A stretch of 18,329 nucleotides of DNA from JBKHDT01 sp049974825 (lineage in GTDB: Bacteria > Pseudomonadota > Gammaproteobacteria > Halothiobacillales > Halothiobacillaceae), in NCBI GenBank assembly GCA_049974825.1, contig JBNGDJ010000044.1, positions 1-18,329 on the forward strand. Direction: 5' to 3'. The position numbers and the translations under genes are program-made. The notes under the pieces were generated by a model. The model ran no database searches, was not told the origin of the DNA, and saw only the letters and a program-made list of their open reading frames with translations. Shown here one piece after another: positions 6,694-13,487 of this stretch (the first letter of the stretch is position 1; every line of letters starts with the position of its first letter).

Positions 6694-8355
6694 GTGACGC
6701 AGAACGAAGAGAACAAACCCGAACAGGATCAGTCGACGGGTGTTCCTGCGCCGGAAGGCGCGGCCAACCTGATCGACACCGATTACCAGATCGGCCAGGA
6801 CAACTACCGCGCAAGCCCGCTTGGCGTGAATATCGACATTCACGGTGCGGTATTCAGCTTTTCCGCGCTGGTGGTTCTGGCCTTTGTCATTCTGACGCTT
6901 GCCCTGCCGGAGCAGTCGACGACGTGGTTCGACGGCGCGAAAAACTGGATCAATGCCAACATGACCTGGTTTTTCCTGCTGTCGGCCAATATCTTCTTGC
7001 TCCTCTGCCTGGTACTGATCGTCTCACCGCTGGGCAAGGTCCGAATCGGGGGCGCGAATGCGAAACCGGACTTCGGCTATCTGTCCTGGTTTTCGATGCT
7101 TTTTGCCGCCGGCATGGGTGTAGGCCTGATGTTCTGGGGGGTCGCTGAACCGCTCAGTCATTACGGTACGGCATTCGGCGGCGTGTCGATGGGCGAGAAC
7201 GGTGTCCGGGACGACTGGGCGCCACTCGGCGCGGCAGCGGACGATCCGGCCGGCGCCACAAGCCTGGCCATGGCGGCAACGATCTTCCACTGGGGCCTTC
7301 ACCCCTGGGCGATCTACGCGATCGTGGCGCTGTCACTGGCCATTTTTGCCTACAACAAGGGCCTGCCGCTGACGGTCCGTTCAATCTTCTATCCCCTTCT
7401 GGGCGAGCGAATCTGGGGCTGGCCAGGGCATGTGATTGACATTCTCGCCGTATTCGCGACGCTGTTCGGCTTGGCCACCTCCCTGGGGATCGGGGCCCAG
7501 CAGGCCGCGGCGGGCCTCTCACACCTGTTCGGCGTGCCGGAGGGCAACACCACGCTGGTCCTGTTGATCGCCGCGATCACCGCCGTGGCGGTAGTGTCAA
7601 TCTTGCTGGGTGTCGACAAGGGCGTGAAGCGCCTCTCCGAGATCAACCTGGTCCTGGCCTTCCTGCTGCTGATGTTCGTCGTCTTTTTCGGCCCGACGCT
7701 GCTGATTGCCACCGGCTTCGTCAAGAATCTTGGCGCCTATCTGGCCGAGCTGCCCTTCCTGTCCAATCCCTTCGGGCGGGAGGATGCGAACTTCAGCCAG
7801 GGCTGGACCACCTTCTACTGGGCCTGGTGGATCAGCTGGTCACCCTTCGTGGGCATGTTTATCGCGCGGGTCTCGCGTGGTCGCTCGGTCCGTGAATTCC
7901 TGACTGCAGTGCTGCTGATTCCTTCCACCGTATCGGTGTTCTGGATGACCACCTTCGGCACCACCGCGATCGAGCAGGTTCAGGCGGGATTCACCGGTGC
8001 CCAAGATGCTGATCTGGCCGTCAAGCTCTACGAAGTACTCGGCCAGCTGCCGATGGCAGAGATCACGTCGTTCATCGCGATCCTGCTGGTGATTGTGTTC
8101 TTTATCACCTCGTCCGACTCCGGCTCACTGGTGATCGATACCATTACGGCCGGGGGCAAGATCGACGCACCCAAGCCGCAGCGGGTCTTCTGGGGCGTGA
8201 TTGAAGGGGCCATTGCCATCGCGCTTCTGATCGGCGGCGGACTCGCTGCCCTTCAGGCGGTGGCGGTATCCGCGGGTCTGCCATTTACATTGGTATTGCT
8301 TGTGGGCTGCTACGCGATCGTGCGCGGTCTGATGACCGAGCCACGCACGGTTTGA
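6694..8355 (+). CDS. BCCT-family betaine/choline/carnitine-type transporter
   Basis: Secondary transporter for a trimethylammonium compatible solute, probably glycine betaine or choline, driven by an ion gradient across the inner membrane. The start is GTG with GAGGGAG upstream; the 553-aa length is typical. Twelve hydrophobic segments follow a polar N-terminus of about 50 residues. Diagnostic pieces are AAGMGVGLMFWGVAEPL (138-154, glycine stretch in TM3 as in Na+-coupled members), WGLHPWAIY (200-208), and WWISWSPFVGMFIARVSRGR (378-397), the family signature containing the aromatic box. The C-terminal tail after the last helix is only about ten residues, so the long osmosensing tail of BetP is absent. 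Preceded by usp and followed by a strong hairpin terminator. Substrate is inferred only at family level. Confidence 0.95.
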   Translation: MTQNEENKPEQDQSTGVPAPEGAANLIDTDYQIGQDNYRASPLGVNIDIHGAVFSFSALVVLAFVILTLALPEQSTTWFDGAKNWINANMTWFFLLSANIFLLLCLVLIVSPLGKVRIGGANAKPDFGYLSWFSMLFAAGMGVGLMFWGVAEPLSHYGTAFGGVSMGENGVRDDWAPLGAAADDPAGATSLAMAATIFHWGLHPWAIYAIVALSLAIFAYNKGLPLTVRSIFYPLLGERIWGWPGHVIDILAVFATLFGLATSLGIGAQQAAAGLSHLFGVPEGNTTLVLLIAAITAVAVVSILLGVDKGVKRLSEINLVLAFLLLMFVVFFGPTLLIATGFVKNLGAYLAELPFLSNPFGREDANFSQGWTTFYWAWWISWSPFVGMFIARVSRGRSVREFLTAVLLIPSTVSVFWMTTFGTTAIEQVQAGFTGAQDADLAVKLYEVLGQLPMAEITSFIAILLVIVFFITSSDSGSLVIDTITAGGKIDAPKPQRVFWGVIEGAIAIALLIGGGLAALQAVAVSAGLPFTLVLLVGCYAIVRGLMTEPRTV

Positions 8356-8363
8356 CACGACGA

Positions 8364-8385
8364 CTCCCGGGGATTTTCCCGGGAG
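8364..8385 (+). other. Hairpin after the BCCT gene
   Basis: CTCCCGGG (8364-8371) pairs with CCCGGGAG (8378-8385) around a GATTTT loop, 8 nt after the stop codon. No T-run follows on the plus strand, so it looks like a first, weak pause hairpin ahead of the proper terminator at 8418. Confidence 0.5.
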
Positions 8386-8417
8386 AAAGGCAAGGTCATT
8401 TCTGTCCGGATAGTTCC

Positions 8418-8450
8418 GAAAGGTCTGCACTCGTGCAGACCTTTCTTTAT
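8418..8450 (+). terminator. Intrinsic terminator of the BCCT transcript
   Basis: A perfect 12-bp stem (8418-8429 with 8434-8445) with a CTCG tetraloop, followed by TTTAT. The inner stem and loop closure (TCTGCA-N4-TGCAGA) is the same as in the hairpins that begin repeat copies B and D, so it may itself be derived from the repeat family. Confidence 0.82.
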
Positions 8451-8464
8451 TGAGGCATGCTTAA

Positions 8465-8617
8465 GGAATCTCTGCACGAATGCAGAGATTCCCGATTGGG
8501 GCATGGATGCCCCAACGCTCAATGGCGTAAGCCATTGAATTGCGGAGCATGGCCCGGGCGTGAACGCGAAGCTGGCGTTAGCCCACAAAGCCAAGGATGG
8601 CTTTGTGCAGAGTTTCC
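8465..8617. repeat. Hairpin repeat family, full-looking copy B
   Basis: About 153 bp made of successive hairpins: a 12-bp stem with CGAA loop (8465-8492), a 9-bp stem TTGGGGCAT-GG-ATGCCCCAA (8496-8515), an 8-bp stem TCAATGGC-GTAA-GCCATTGA (8519-8538), a spacer with GGCCCGGGCGTG, and a 10-bp stem CACAAAGCCA-AGGA-TGGCTTTGTG (8584-8607). The outer ends GGAATCTCTGCAC (8465-8477) and GTGCAGAGTTTCC (8605-8617) are inverted repeats with one mismatch, which suggests these are the true element borders. No coding capacity is apparent. Confidence 0.8.
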
Positions 8618-8697
8618 CTAGAGAAATCCTGCACGAATCGAGCGATTCCCGTGCAGAACATGGATGTCCTGCCGCGCAATGGCGCACGCCATCGGGT
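8618..8697. repeat. Hairpin repeat family, truncated or diverged copy C in tandem
   Basis: Directly follows copy B across a CCTAG junction. CTGCACGAATCG (8629-8640) pairs with CGATTC and CGTGCAG (8643-8648 and 8650-8656) with a one-base bulge; ACATGGATGT then corresponds to the second hairpin of copy B, and GCAATGGCGCACGCCAT to its third. The right part of the unit is missing. The remaining 8698-8838 holds only the leader of the next gene, including a GTCACCC/GGGTGAC hairpin (8717-8738) and a GATAAT at 8740-8745 that could be a -10 box. Confidence 0.65.
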
Positions 8698-8827
8698 TCC
8701 AGCCGGTCAATCCCCTGTCACCCCCGGCACCGGGTGACGGATAATCGGCCGGCTCGGCGCAGTTCCCTGGAACCCATCGGATTGACGAGACTCCCTTCCC
8801 ATGACCCAAGATCCACGCCTCGTGACC

Positions 8828-8833
8828 AGGAGG
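8828..8833 (+). promoter_or_regulatory. Ribosome binding site that fixes a TTG start
   Basis: A perfect AGGAGG with a 5-nt spacer to TTG at 8839. It decides the start of the cNMP/CBS/DUF294 gene, whose frame stays open upstream through the repeats to 8560 and also contains a GTG at 8824 that would overlap this site. Confidence 0.8.
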
Positions 8834-8838
8834 ACCCC

Positions 8839-10755
8839 TTGAACGACCGTCCCGAACTGACTGCCGAGGTCCGGGAGATGCGCGATCACCTGGCGCATTT
8901 CCCACCCTTTGATCGATTGCCCGAACTTCTGCTCGACGAGGTCGCCCTCTCGATAGAGGTCCAGTATTACCGGGCAGACACGGTCATTTCAGAATACGGT
9001 GATCCGATCCACGCACTGCGCTATATCCGCAGCGGTGCCGTGGAGATCTTCCGCCAGAGTGGCGAGCTTTACCACCGCTTGGGCGAGGGGGATATCTTTG
9101 GTCACTTCGGCCTGCTGCGGAACAATCGGGTGCGTTTCCCGGCACGGGCGATCGAAGACACGCTGCTCTACCTGATCCCCGACGAGGTCTTCGGGCGACT
9201 CTGCGACGAGAACGAACATTTCGCGGACTTCGTCGAGCTCTCCCGCCCGAGGCTGCAGGCGGCGGTCGAGCAGGTTGAGCGGGACAACGACATGATGGTG
9301 ACCCGGGTCCGCAGCCTGGTGAGCCGGCCGGTTGTGGCAGTGGGTGCACGCACCCCGGTGGCCGAGACGGCCCGCCGCATGAGCGAGGCGCAATCCAGCT
9401 ACACGCTGGTCTATGCGGAAGAAACGGGTGATGCCGAGGAAACCGTTCTGCTCGGGCGGGAAGCAACACCCTGCCGACTGACCGGAATCATCACCGATCG
9501 CGACCTGCGCGAGCGGGTCCTGGCCCGCGAACTGCCCCATGACACGCCAATTGACCAGGTAACGGCGGATGTCCCGCTGGTGACCATCCAGTCGGACGAT
9601 TCCGTGTACGAGGCGATGCTGCGCATGCTGCGCAACAATATCGAGCACCTGCCGGTCCTGCAAAAGAGCCGTCTCATCGGCGTGGTCGCCCTAGCGGACA
9701 TTGTTCGCTACGAAACCAACAACAGCCTGTACCTGGTCAGCAATATCTTCCGGCAGACTGGCGTGGCCGGGCTGGCAAAACTCGCCCCCGACATGCGGGC
9801 CGCCTTTGTCCGCCTGGTGGATGACGGCGCGACGGCCCAGATGGTCGGCCATGCCATGTCCACGCTGATGCGCAGTGTGATCCGGCGACTGGTGGAACTG
9901 GCGGTCGAGGAACTCGGCCCGCCACCCATCCCCTACTGCCTGATGGTCAACGGCGCACTGGCCCGGCACGAGCCGAGCATCAACAGTGATCAGGACCACG
10001 CCCTGATCCTTGACGACAGCTTTGACCCAGTGCTGCACGACGCCTACTTCGAGGCGCTGGCACGGCGTGTGAGTGACGGCATGGCGGAAGCCGGCTATCC
10101 CTACTGCAAGGGCGGCATCATGGCGACCAATCCGCGCTGGCGGCAGCCACTGTCGACCTGGCGGCAGTACTTTTCGGAATGGATCGGCGAGCCAGCGCCC
10201 GAGCCCCTGCTGCACAGTTCGATTTTCTTTGACCTGGACGCCGTGGCCGGCGAGGAGCGATTCGTCGAGACCCTTCAGGAGCAGATCAGCCGTGAAGCTC
10301 CGAACAGCCCGCGGTTTTTGGCCGCCCTTGCCCGAAACTCCCTGAGCCGGACGCCCCCGCTCGGTTTCTTCCGGACATTCGTCATCGAGACCGATGGCAA
10401 ACAGAATCGCTGGATTGACCTGAAAAGCCGTGGCACCGCGCCGATGACCGGGCTAATACAGGTACACGCCCTGGCTGCAGGAAGTCGGGCCCAGAACTCG
10501 TTCGAACGTCTGGACGACATCGCCGCAGCCGGCTGGCTGCCAGCCGGACAGACCGACCAGCTGCGCTACGCGCTGGAAATCATCGCCATGTCCCGCATCC
10601 ACCACCAGGCCGAGGACATCCGGCATGAACGGAAGGTCGACAACCGGATCGATCCCGAGGTGCTCTCTTCACTGGAGCGCCACAATCTCAAGGATGCGTT
10701 CCAGGTGCTGTCCAATGCGCAGAAGTTCCTGCGCTTCCGGTACCCGATGCCATGA
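8839..10755 (+). CDS. cNMP-binding / CBS pair / DUF294 nucleotidyltransferase-like protein
   Basis: A 638-aa cytoplasmic regulatory-type protein. Domains in order: a cyclic-nucleotide-binding-like beta barrel (about 20-140, with YIRSGAVEIF and LGEGDIFGHFGLL), two CBS modules (about 160-230, ending TGIITDRDLR, and 240-292, with MLRNNIEHLPV and LIGVVALADIV), a DUF294 GlnD-like nucleotidyltransferase domain (about 320-460), and the DUF294 C-terminal helical domain (about 490-630). In the transferase motif the usual GS-x-GR-x-E is replaced by GALARHE (372-378), while SDQD (383-386) keeps both aspartates, so catalysis is uncertain. It starts with TTG behind AGGAGG and overlaps the exonuclease gene by 4 nt. 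Relatives with this architecture sit next to Na+/solute symporters; here a BCCT gene lies upstream, though separated by a terminator. Substrate and ligand are unknown. Confidence 0.9.
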   Translation: MNDRPELTAEVREMRDHLAHFPPFDRLPELLLDEVALSIEVQYYRADTVISEYGDPIHALRYIRSGAVEIFRQSGELYHRLGEGDIFGHFGLLRNNRVRFPARAIEDTLLYLIPDEVFGRLCDENEHFADFVELSRPRLQAAVEQVERDNDMMVTRVRSLVSRPVVAVGARTPVAETARRMSEAQSSYTLVYAEETGDAEETVLLGREATPCRLTGIITDRDLRERVLARELPHDTPIDQVTADVPLVTIQSDDSVYEAMLRMLRNNIEHLPVLQKSRLIGVVALADIVRYETNNSLYLVSNIFRQTGVAGLAKLAPDMRAAFVRLVDDGATAQMVGHAMSTLMRSVIRRLVELAVEELGPPPIPYCLMVNGALARHEPSINSDQDHALILDDSFDPVLHDAYFEALARRVSDGMAEAGYPYCKGGIMATNPRWRQPLSTWRQYFSEWIGEPAPEPLLHSSIFFDLDAVAGEERFVETLQEQISREAPNSPRFLAALARNSLSRTPPLGFFRTFVIETDGKQNRWIDLKSRGTAPMTGLIQVHALAAGSRAQNSFERLDDIAAAGWLPAGQTDQLRYALEIIAMSRIHHQAEDIRHERKVDNRIDPEVLSSLERHNLKDAFQVLSNAQKFLRFRYPMP

Positions 10756-11462
10756 AGGAGAAGAAAGACACGCCAAGCTGGGCGGAATATTTCCAGCGGA
10801 TGACGAAAGAGGTGTCCGACCCGACGCTGGCCCGGTTCTACGCGGCCGGGCTGCCTGCCGAGGACACCCCTTTGAAGGAGGTCTCCTTCGTCGCCCTGGA
10901 CTTCGAAACTACCGGTATGGACCCAAGGCAGGACGAGATCGTGAGCATCGGACTGGTCCCCTTTGATCTCAAGACGATTCGACCGGCCCAGGGCGCCTAC
11001 TGGCTGGTTCAACCCCGGCGGCAGCTCAAGCCGGAGTCCATCGCCTTTCACCGGATTACCGACTCACAGCTGGCACGCGCGCCGGACCTGGACAGTGTGC
11101 TTGGCCCCCTGCTCGAAGCACTTGCCGGTCGCGTGCCGGTGGTTCATTACCACCTCATCGAGCGACCCTTTCTGGATGCGGCCGTGCGGGCGCGCAGGAG
11201 TGCCCCCTGCCTGTTCCCCCTGATCGATACCATGGAGCTGGAGGCATCCAGGCAAGGCAGTGGACTGTTGGCCCGCATCAGACGCTGGCTTTCCGGCCGC
11301 AGGACATCCCTTCGGCTGGACGACGTGCGGACCCGCTACGGCCTGCCGGGCTACGCCGGTCACCACGCCAAGCTTGATGCCCTGGCCACCGCCGAGCTCT
11401 TCCAGGCCCAGGTCGCCCATCGTTACGGGCCCGAGACTCCGGTTGGCTCACTTTGGCGATGA
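10752..11462 (+). CDS. DnaQ-like 3'-5' exonuclease family protein
   Basis: A 236-aa DEDDh-type exonuclease, related to the proofreading epsilon subunit and PolC exonuclease domain. Visible catalytic positions: Asp50 and Glu52 in ALDFETTG (49-55), the motif II segment VHYHLIERPFLD (131-142), in which Glu137 stands where Asp is usual, and HHAKLDA (204-210), giving the H-x4-D motif with Asp209. An N-terminal leader of about 40 residues precedes the fold. The ATGA overlap with the DUF294 gene means the two are co-translated, a pairing that recurs in bacteria, so the protein probably works with that regulator rather than in replication (inference). A repeat copy begins 9 nt after the stop. Confidence 0.9.
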   Translation: MKEKKDTPSWAEYFQRMTKEVSDPTLARFYAAGLPAEDTPLKEVSFVALDFETTGMDPRQDEIVSIGLVPFDLKTIRPAQGAYWLVQPRRQLKPESIAFHRITDSQLARAPDLDSVLGPLLEALAGRVPVVHYHLIERPFLDAAVRARRSAPCLFPLIDTMELEASRQGSGLLARIRRWLSGRRTSLRLDDVRTRYGLPGYAGHHAKLDALATAELFQAQVAHRYGPETPVGSLWR

Positions 11463-11470
11463 CTCCATTG

Positions 11471-11605
11471 AGGAAACTCTGCACGAATGCAGAGTTTCCT
11501 GATTGGGGCATGGATGCCCCAAACGAACAATCACGCAAGCCACGGCGTTATCCGGCATGCCCCGGGCGTGTGCCGGGCGATGCGTGTCTGAATGTGTAGC
11601 TGGCG
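11471..11605. repeat. Hairpin repeat family, copy D
   Basis: Begins with a perfect 13-bp stem and CGAA loop (11471-11500), then TTGGGGCAT-GG-ATGCCCCAA (11503-11522), the second hairpin being identical to that of copy B. CATGCCCCGGGCGTG and TAGCTGGCGAAGCC further on match the spacer of copy B in diverged form. No inverted right end (GCAGAGTTTCC) is seen, so the right border, set here at about 11605, is approximate and the copy may be truncated. Confidence 0.75.
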
Positions 11606-11641
11606 AAGCCTGCGTCCAGTAAAGGAGCGCGCGGGTCGATA

Positions 11642-11690
11642 CCCCAAAAGCAACGACCCCGGGCCATAGACCCGGGGTCGTTGCTTGGGG
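11642..11690. terminator. Strong bidirectional terminator between the exonuclease gene and the nuo operon
   Basis: A perfect 16-bp stem (11648-11663 with 11671-11686) around a 7-nt loop, extended by CCCC/GGGG (11642-11645 with 11687-11690) past a 2-nt bulge. Read on the minus strand it ends with GCTTTTGG, a short T-run, which fits termination of the nuo transcript; it also blocks read-through from the plus strand. Confidence 0.85.
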
Positions 11691-11709
11691 TCGGCGGCCA
11701 AGAGCCGCC

Positions 11710-12033
11710 TCACTTTCTGAGCACGGCCTTTTTCAGCTGGTATTGCCAAATGAAGCCAGGTACCGAAAACACCGAGAACAGCACCAGCATCACGGCGTAA
11801 AACTCCCAGTCCTGCGGGTGGATGCTGCCCACCCGGTTTTCAAGCAGCAGGCCGAGCCCAAGAGCCAATAGAAAGCAGACGAACCACTCGACGGCCCGCA
11901 CGACAAAGGGCTTCCCGCCAGAGCGAAAGGCTGCCACGGGGATCAACGCGAACAGCCGCTGGTTGACAAAGGGAATGCTCGCAAGCAGAAGCATCGCGAA
12001 CAGGTACAGATTGACGACGACGGGGTTGAGCAT
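11710..12033 (-). CDS. DUF2818 family small membrane protein
   Basis: A 107-aa protein with three hydrophobic segments (about 4-20, 48-65, 78-97) and a basic C-terminus. It matches the look of DUF2818, a family found just downstream of nuoN in many proteobacteria (recalled knowledge). SIPFVNQRLFALIP (19-32) and the PGFIWQYQLKK end (92-102) fit the family. It starts 7 nt after the nuoN stop and is the last gene before the operon terminator. A role in complex I assembly or stability is plausible from position only; no function has been shown from sequence. Confidence 0.8.
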   Translation of the reverse strand: MLNPVVVNLYLFAMLLLASIPFVNQRLFALIPVAAFRSGGKPFVVRAVEWFVCFLLALGLGLLLENRVGSIHPQDWEFYAVMLVLFSVFSVPGFIWQYQLKKAVLRK

Positions 12034-12040
12034 CAGGGCC

Positions 12041-13477
12041 TCATTGCAGCAGGAACACGCCGTTCGATACGGCTACCAGCCAGCTCGGGTACAGGCCCAT
12101 GACGGCCACCAGGATGCCGCCGATGGCCAGCAACCATTGCACCTCGGCACCGGCCAGCGCCGCTTCGGACTCCGGCTTGTCGAAGTAGACCAGCTTGACC
12201 GCCCGCAGATAGTAAAAGGCGCCGATTACCGCCATCATCACCGCGAACAAGGCAAGCCACCACATGTCGATCTCTACGACTGCCTGCAGTACGCCAAGTT
12301 TCGCCCAGAACCCCAGGGTGAACGGTATTCCAGCCATGGAAAACATCAGGACAAGGAACACGAAGGCCATCACGGGGTTGCGATCGTTCAGTCCCTTCAG
12401 GTCATCGAGCTGATCGCCTTCGAACCCTTCCCGGGCGAGCAGTACGATCATTCCGAAACCGGCGAGCGTCATGATGGAATAGGCAATCGTATAGAAAAGC
12501 GCAGCGCCGTAACCGGCCTGAGTGCCCGCCAGCAGGGCAAGCAGGATGAAGCCCACGTGACTGATCGACGAATAGGTCAGCATCCGCTTGAAGCTGGTCT
12601 GGGCAATGGCAATCAGGTTGCCCACCAGCAAGGACAGCATGGCCACGACCACCAGCATCGGCTGCCAGTCGGCCAGCATCGGCCCAAGGCCCTCCACCAG
12701 AATCCGGATCAGCACCGCCAGCCCAGCGATCTTTGGCGCCGCCGCGAGATAGAGCGTCACGCCGGTCGGCGCGCCGTCATAGACATCGGGCAGCCACATG
12801 TGGAAGGGGGCCGCCCCCAGCTTGAACACCAGCCCCACCACGATCATCACCAAGGCCAGCTTGAGCGCGATGCTGTCGCCGTCGAGAGCAACTGCAGCGG
12901 CGATCTCGCTCAGGTAGAGCGTACCCGTGGCCCCGTAAAGAATCGACATGCCGTAAAGCAGCAAGCCGGAGGCCAGCGCCCCAAGCACGAAATACTTCAT
13001 CGCCGCCTCGGAGGCGCGACCATCATCGCGCTTGAAGGCCACCATGGCGTACATCGCCAGGGACATGAGCTCCAGGCCCAGATACACCAGCAGCAGGTGA
13101 TTGGCGGAGATCATGATCATCATGCCCAGCACGCCGAAGAGCCCGAGCATGTAGAACTCGCCCTTGTCGATGCCGCGGTCGCGCAGGTACCCCCGCGCCA
13201 TGATGAATACGGCAGCCGCGAGCAGGTACACCACAAGCTTCATCACATCCGCCATGGGGTCGTTCACTACCATGTCGGAAAAACTCAGCCGGACGGTGCC
13301 ATCCATGTTGATCAGGGTCAGCAGAAACAGAACCGCCAGAGTGGCAAGAGACAGCAGAAAGCTCACCTTCCGGCCGTTCTTCGGCATGAAGGGGTCGATC
13401 AGCAGGATCAGGCAGGCCATGGCGGCCAGCACGATCTCGGGCAGAACAGGCGTGATGTTGAGACTGGCGAAGGTCAT
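12041..13477 (-). CDS. nuoN: NADH-quinone oxidoreductase subunit N
   Basis: Antiporter-like proton-channel subunit of the complex I membrane arm, 478 aa with about 14 transmembrane helices. Functional charged residues of the family are visible: Glu136 in LGLELMSLAMY, Lys161 in KYFVLGALASG, Lys219 in VFKLGAAPFHMWLPDVYDGAP and Lys249 in AAAPKIAGLA. The start at 13477 lies 10 nt after the nuoM stop, with only a weak ribosome binding site, which suggests coupling to nuoM translation. Confidence 0.96.
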   Translation of the reverse strand: MTFASLNITPVLPEIVLAAMACLILLIDPFMPKNGRKVSFLLSLATLAVLFLLTLINMDGTVRLSFSDMVVNDPMADVMKLVVYLLAAAVFIMARGYLRDRGIDKGEFYMLGLFGVLGMMIMISANHLLLVYLGLELMSLAMYAMVAFKRDDGRASEAAMKYFVLGALASGLLLYGMSILYGATGTLYLSEIAAAVALDGDSIALKLALVMIVVGLVFKLGAAPFHMWLPDVYDGAPTGVTLYLAAAPKIAGLAVLIRILVEGLGPMLADWQPMLVVVAMLSLLVGNLIAIAQTSFKRMLTYSSISHVGFILLALLAGTQAGYGAALFYTIAYSIMTLAGFGMIVLLAREGFEGDQLDDLKGLNDRNPVMAFVFLVLMFSMAGIPFTLGFWAKLGVLQAVVEIDMWWLALFAVMMAVIGAFYYLRAVKLVYFDKPESEAALAGAEVQWLLAIGGILVAVMGLYPSWLVAVSNGVFLLQ

Positions 13478-13487
13478 GGGTTCACCA

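Noticed and set aside
8465..8697. CRISPR-like array
   Set aside because: The repeated units are themselves palindromic, of unequal length and without regular spacers; no cas gene is nearby.
8560..8838. Upstream extension of the DUF294 gene through the repeats
   Set aside because: Would encode repeat DNA; the perfect AGGAGG before TTG at 8839 gives the normal start of the cNMP-binding domain.
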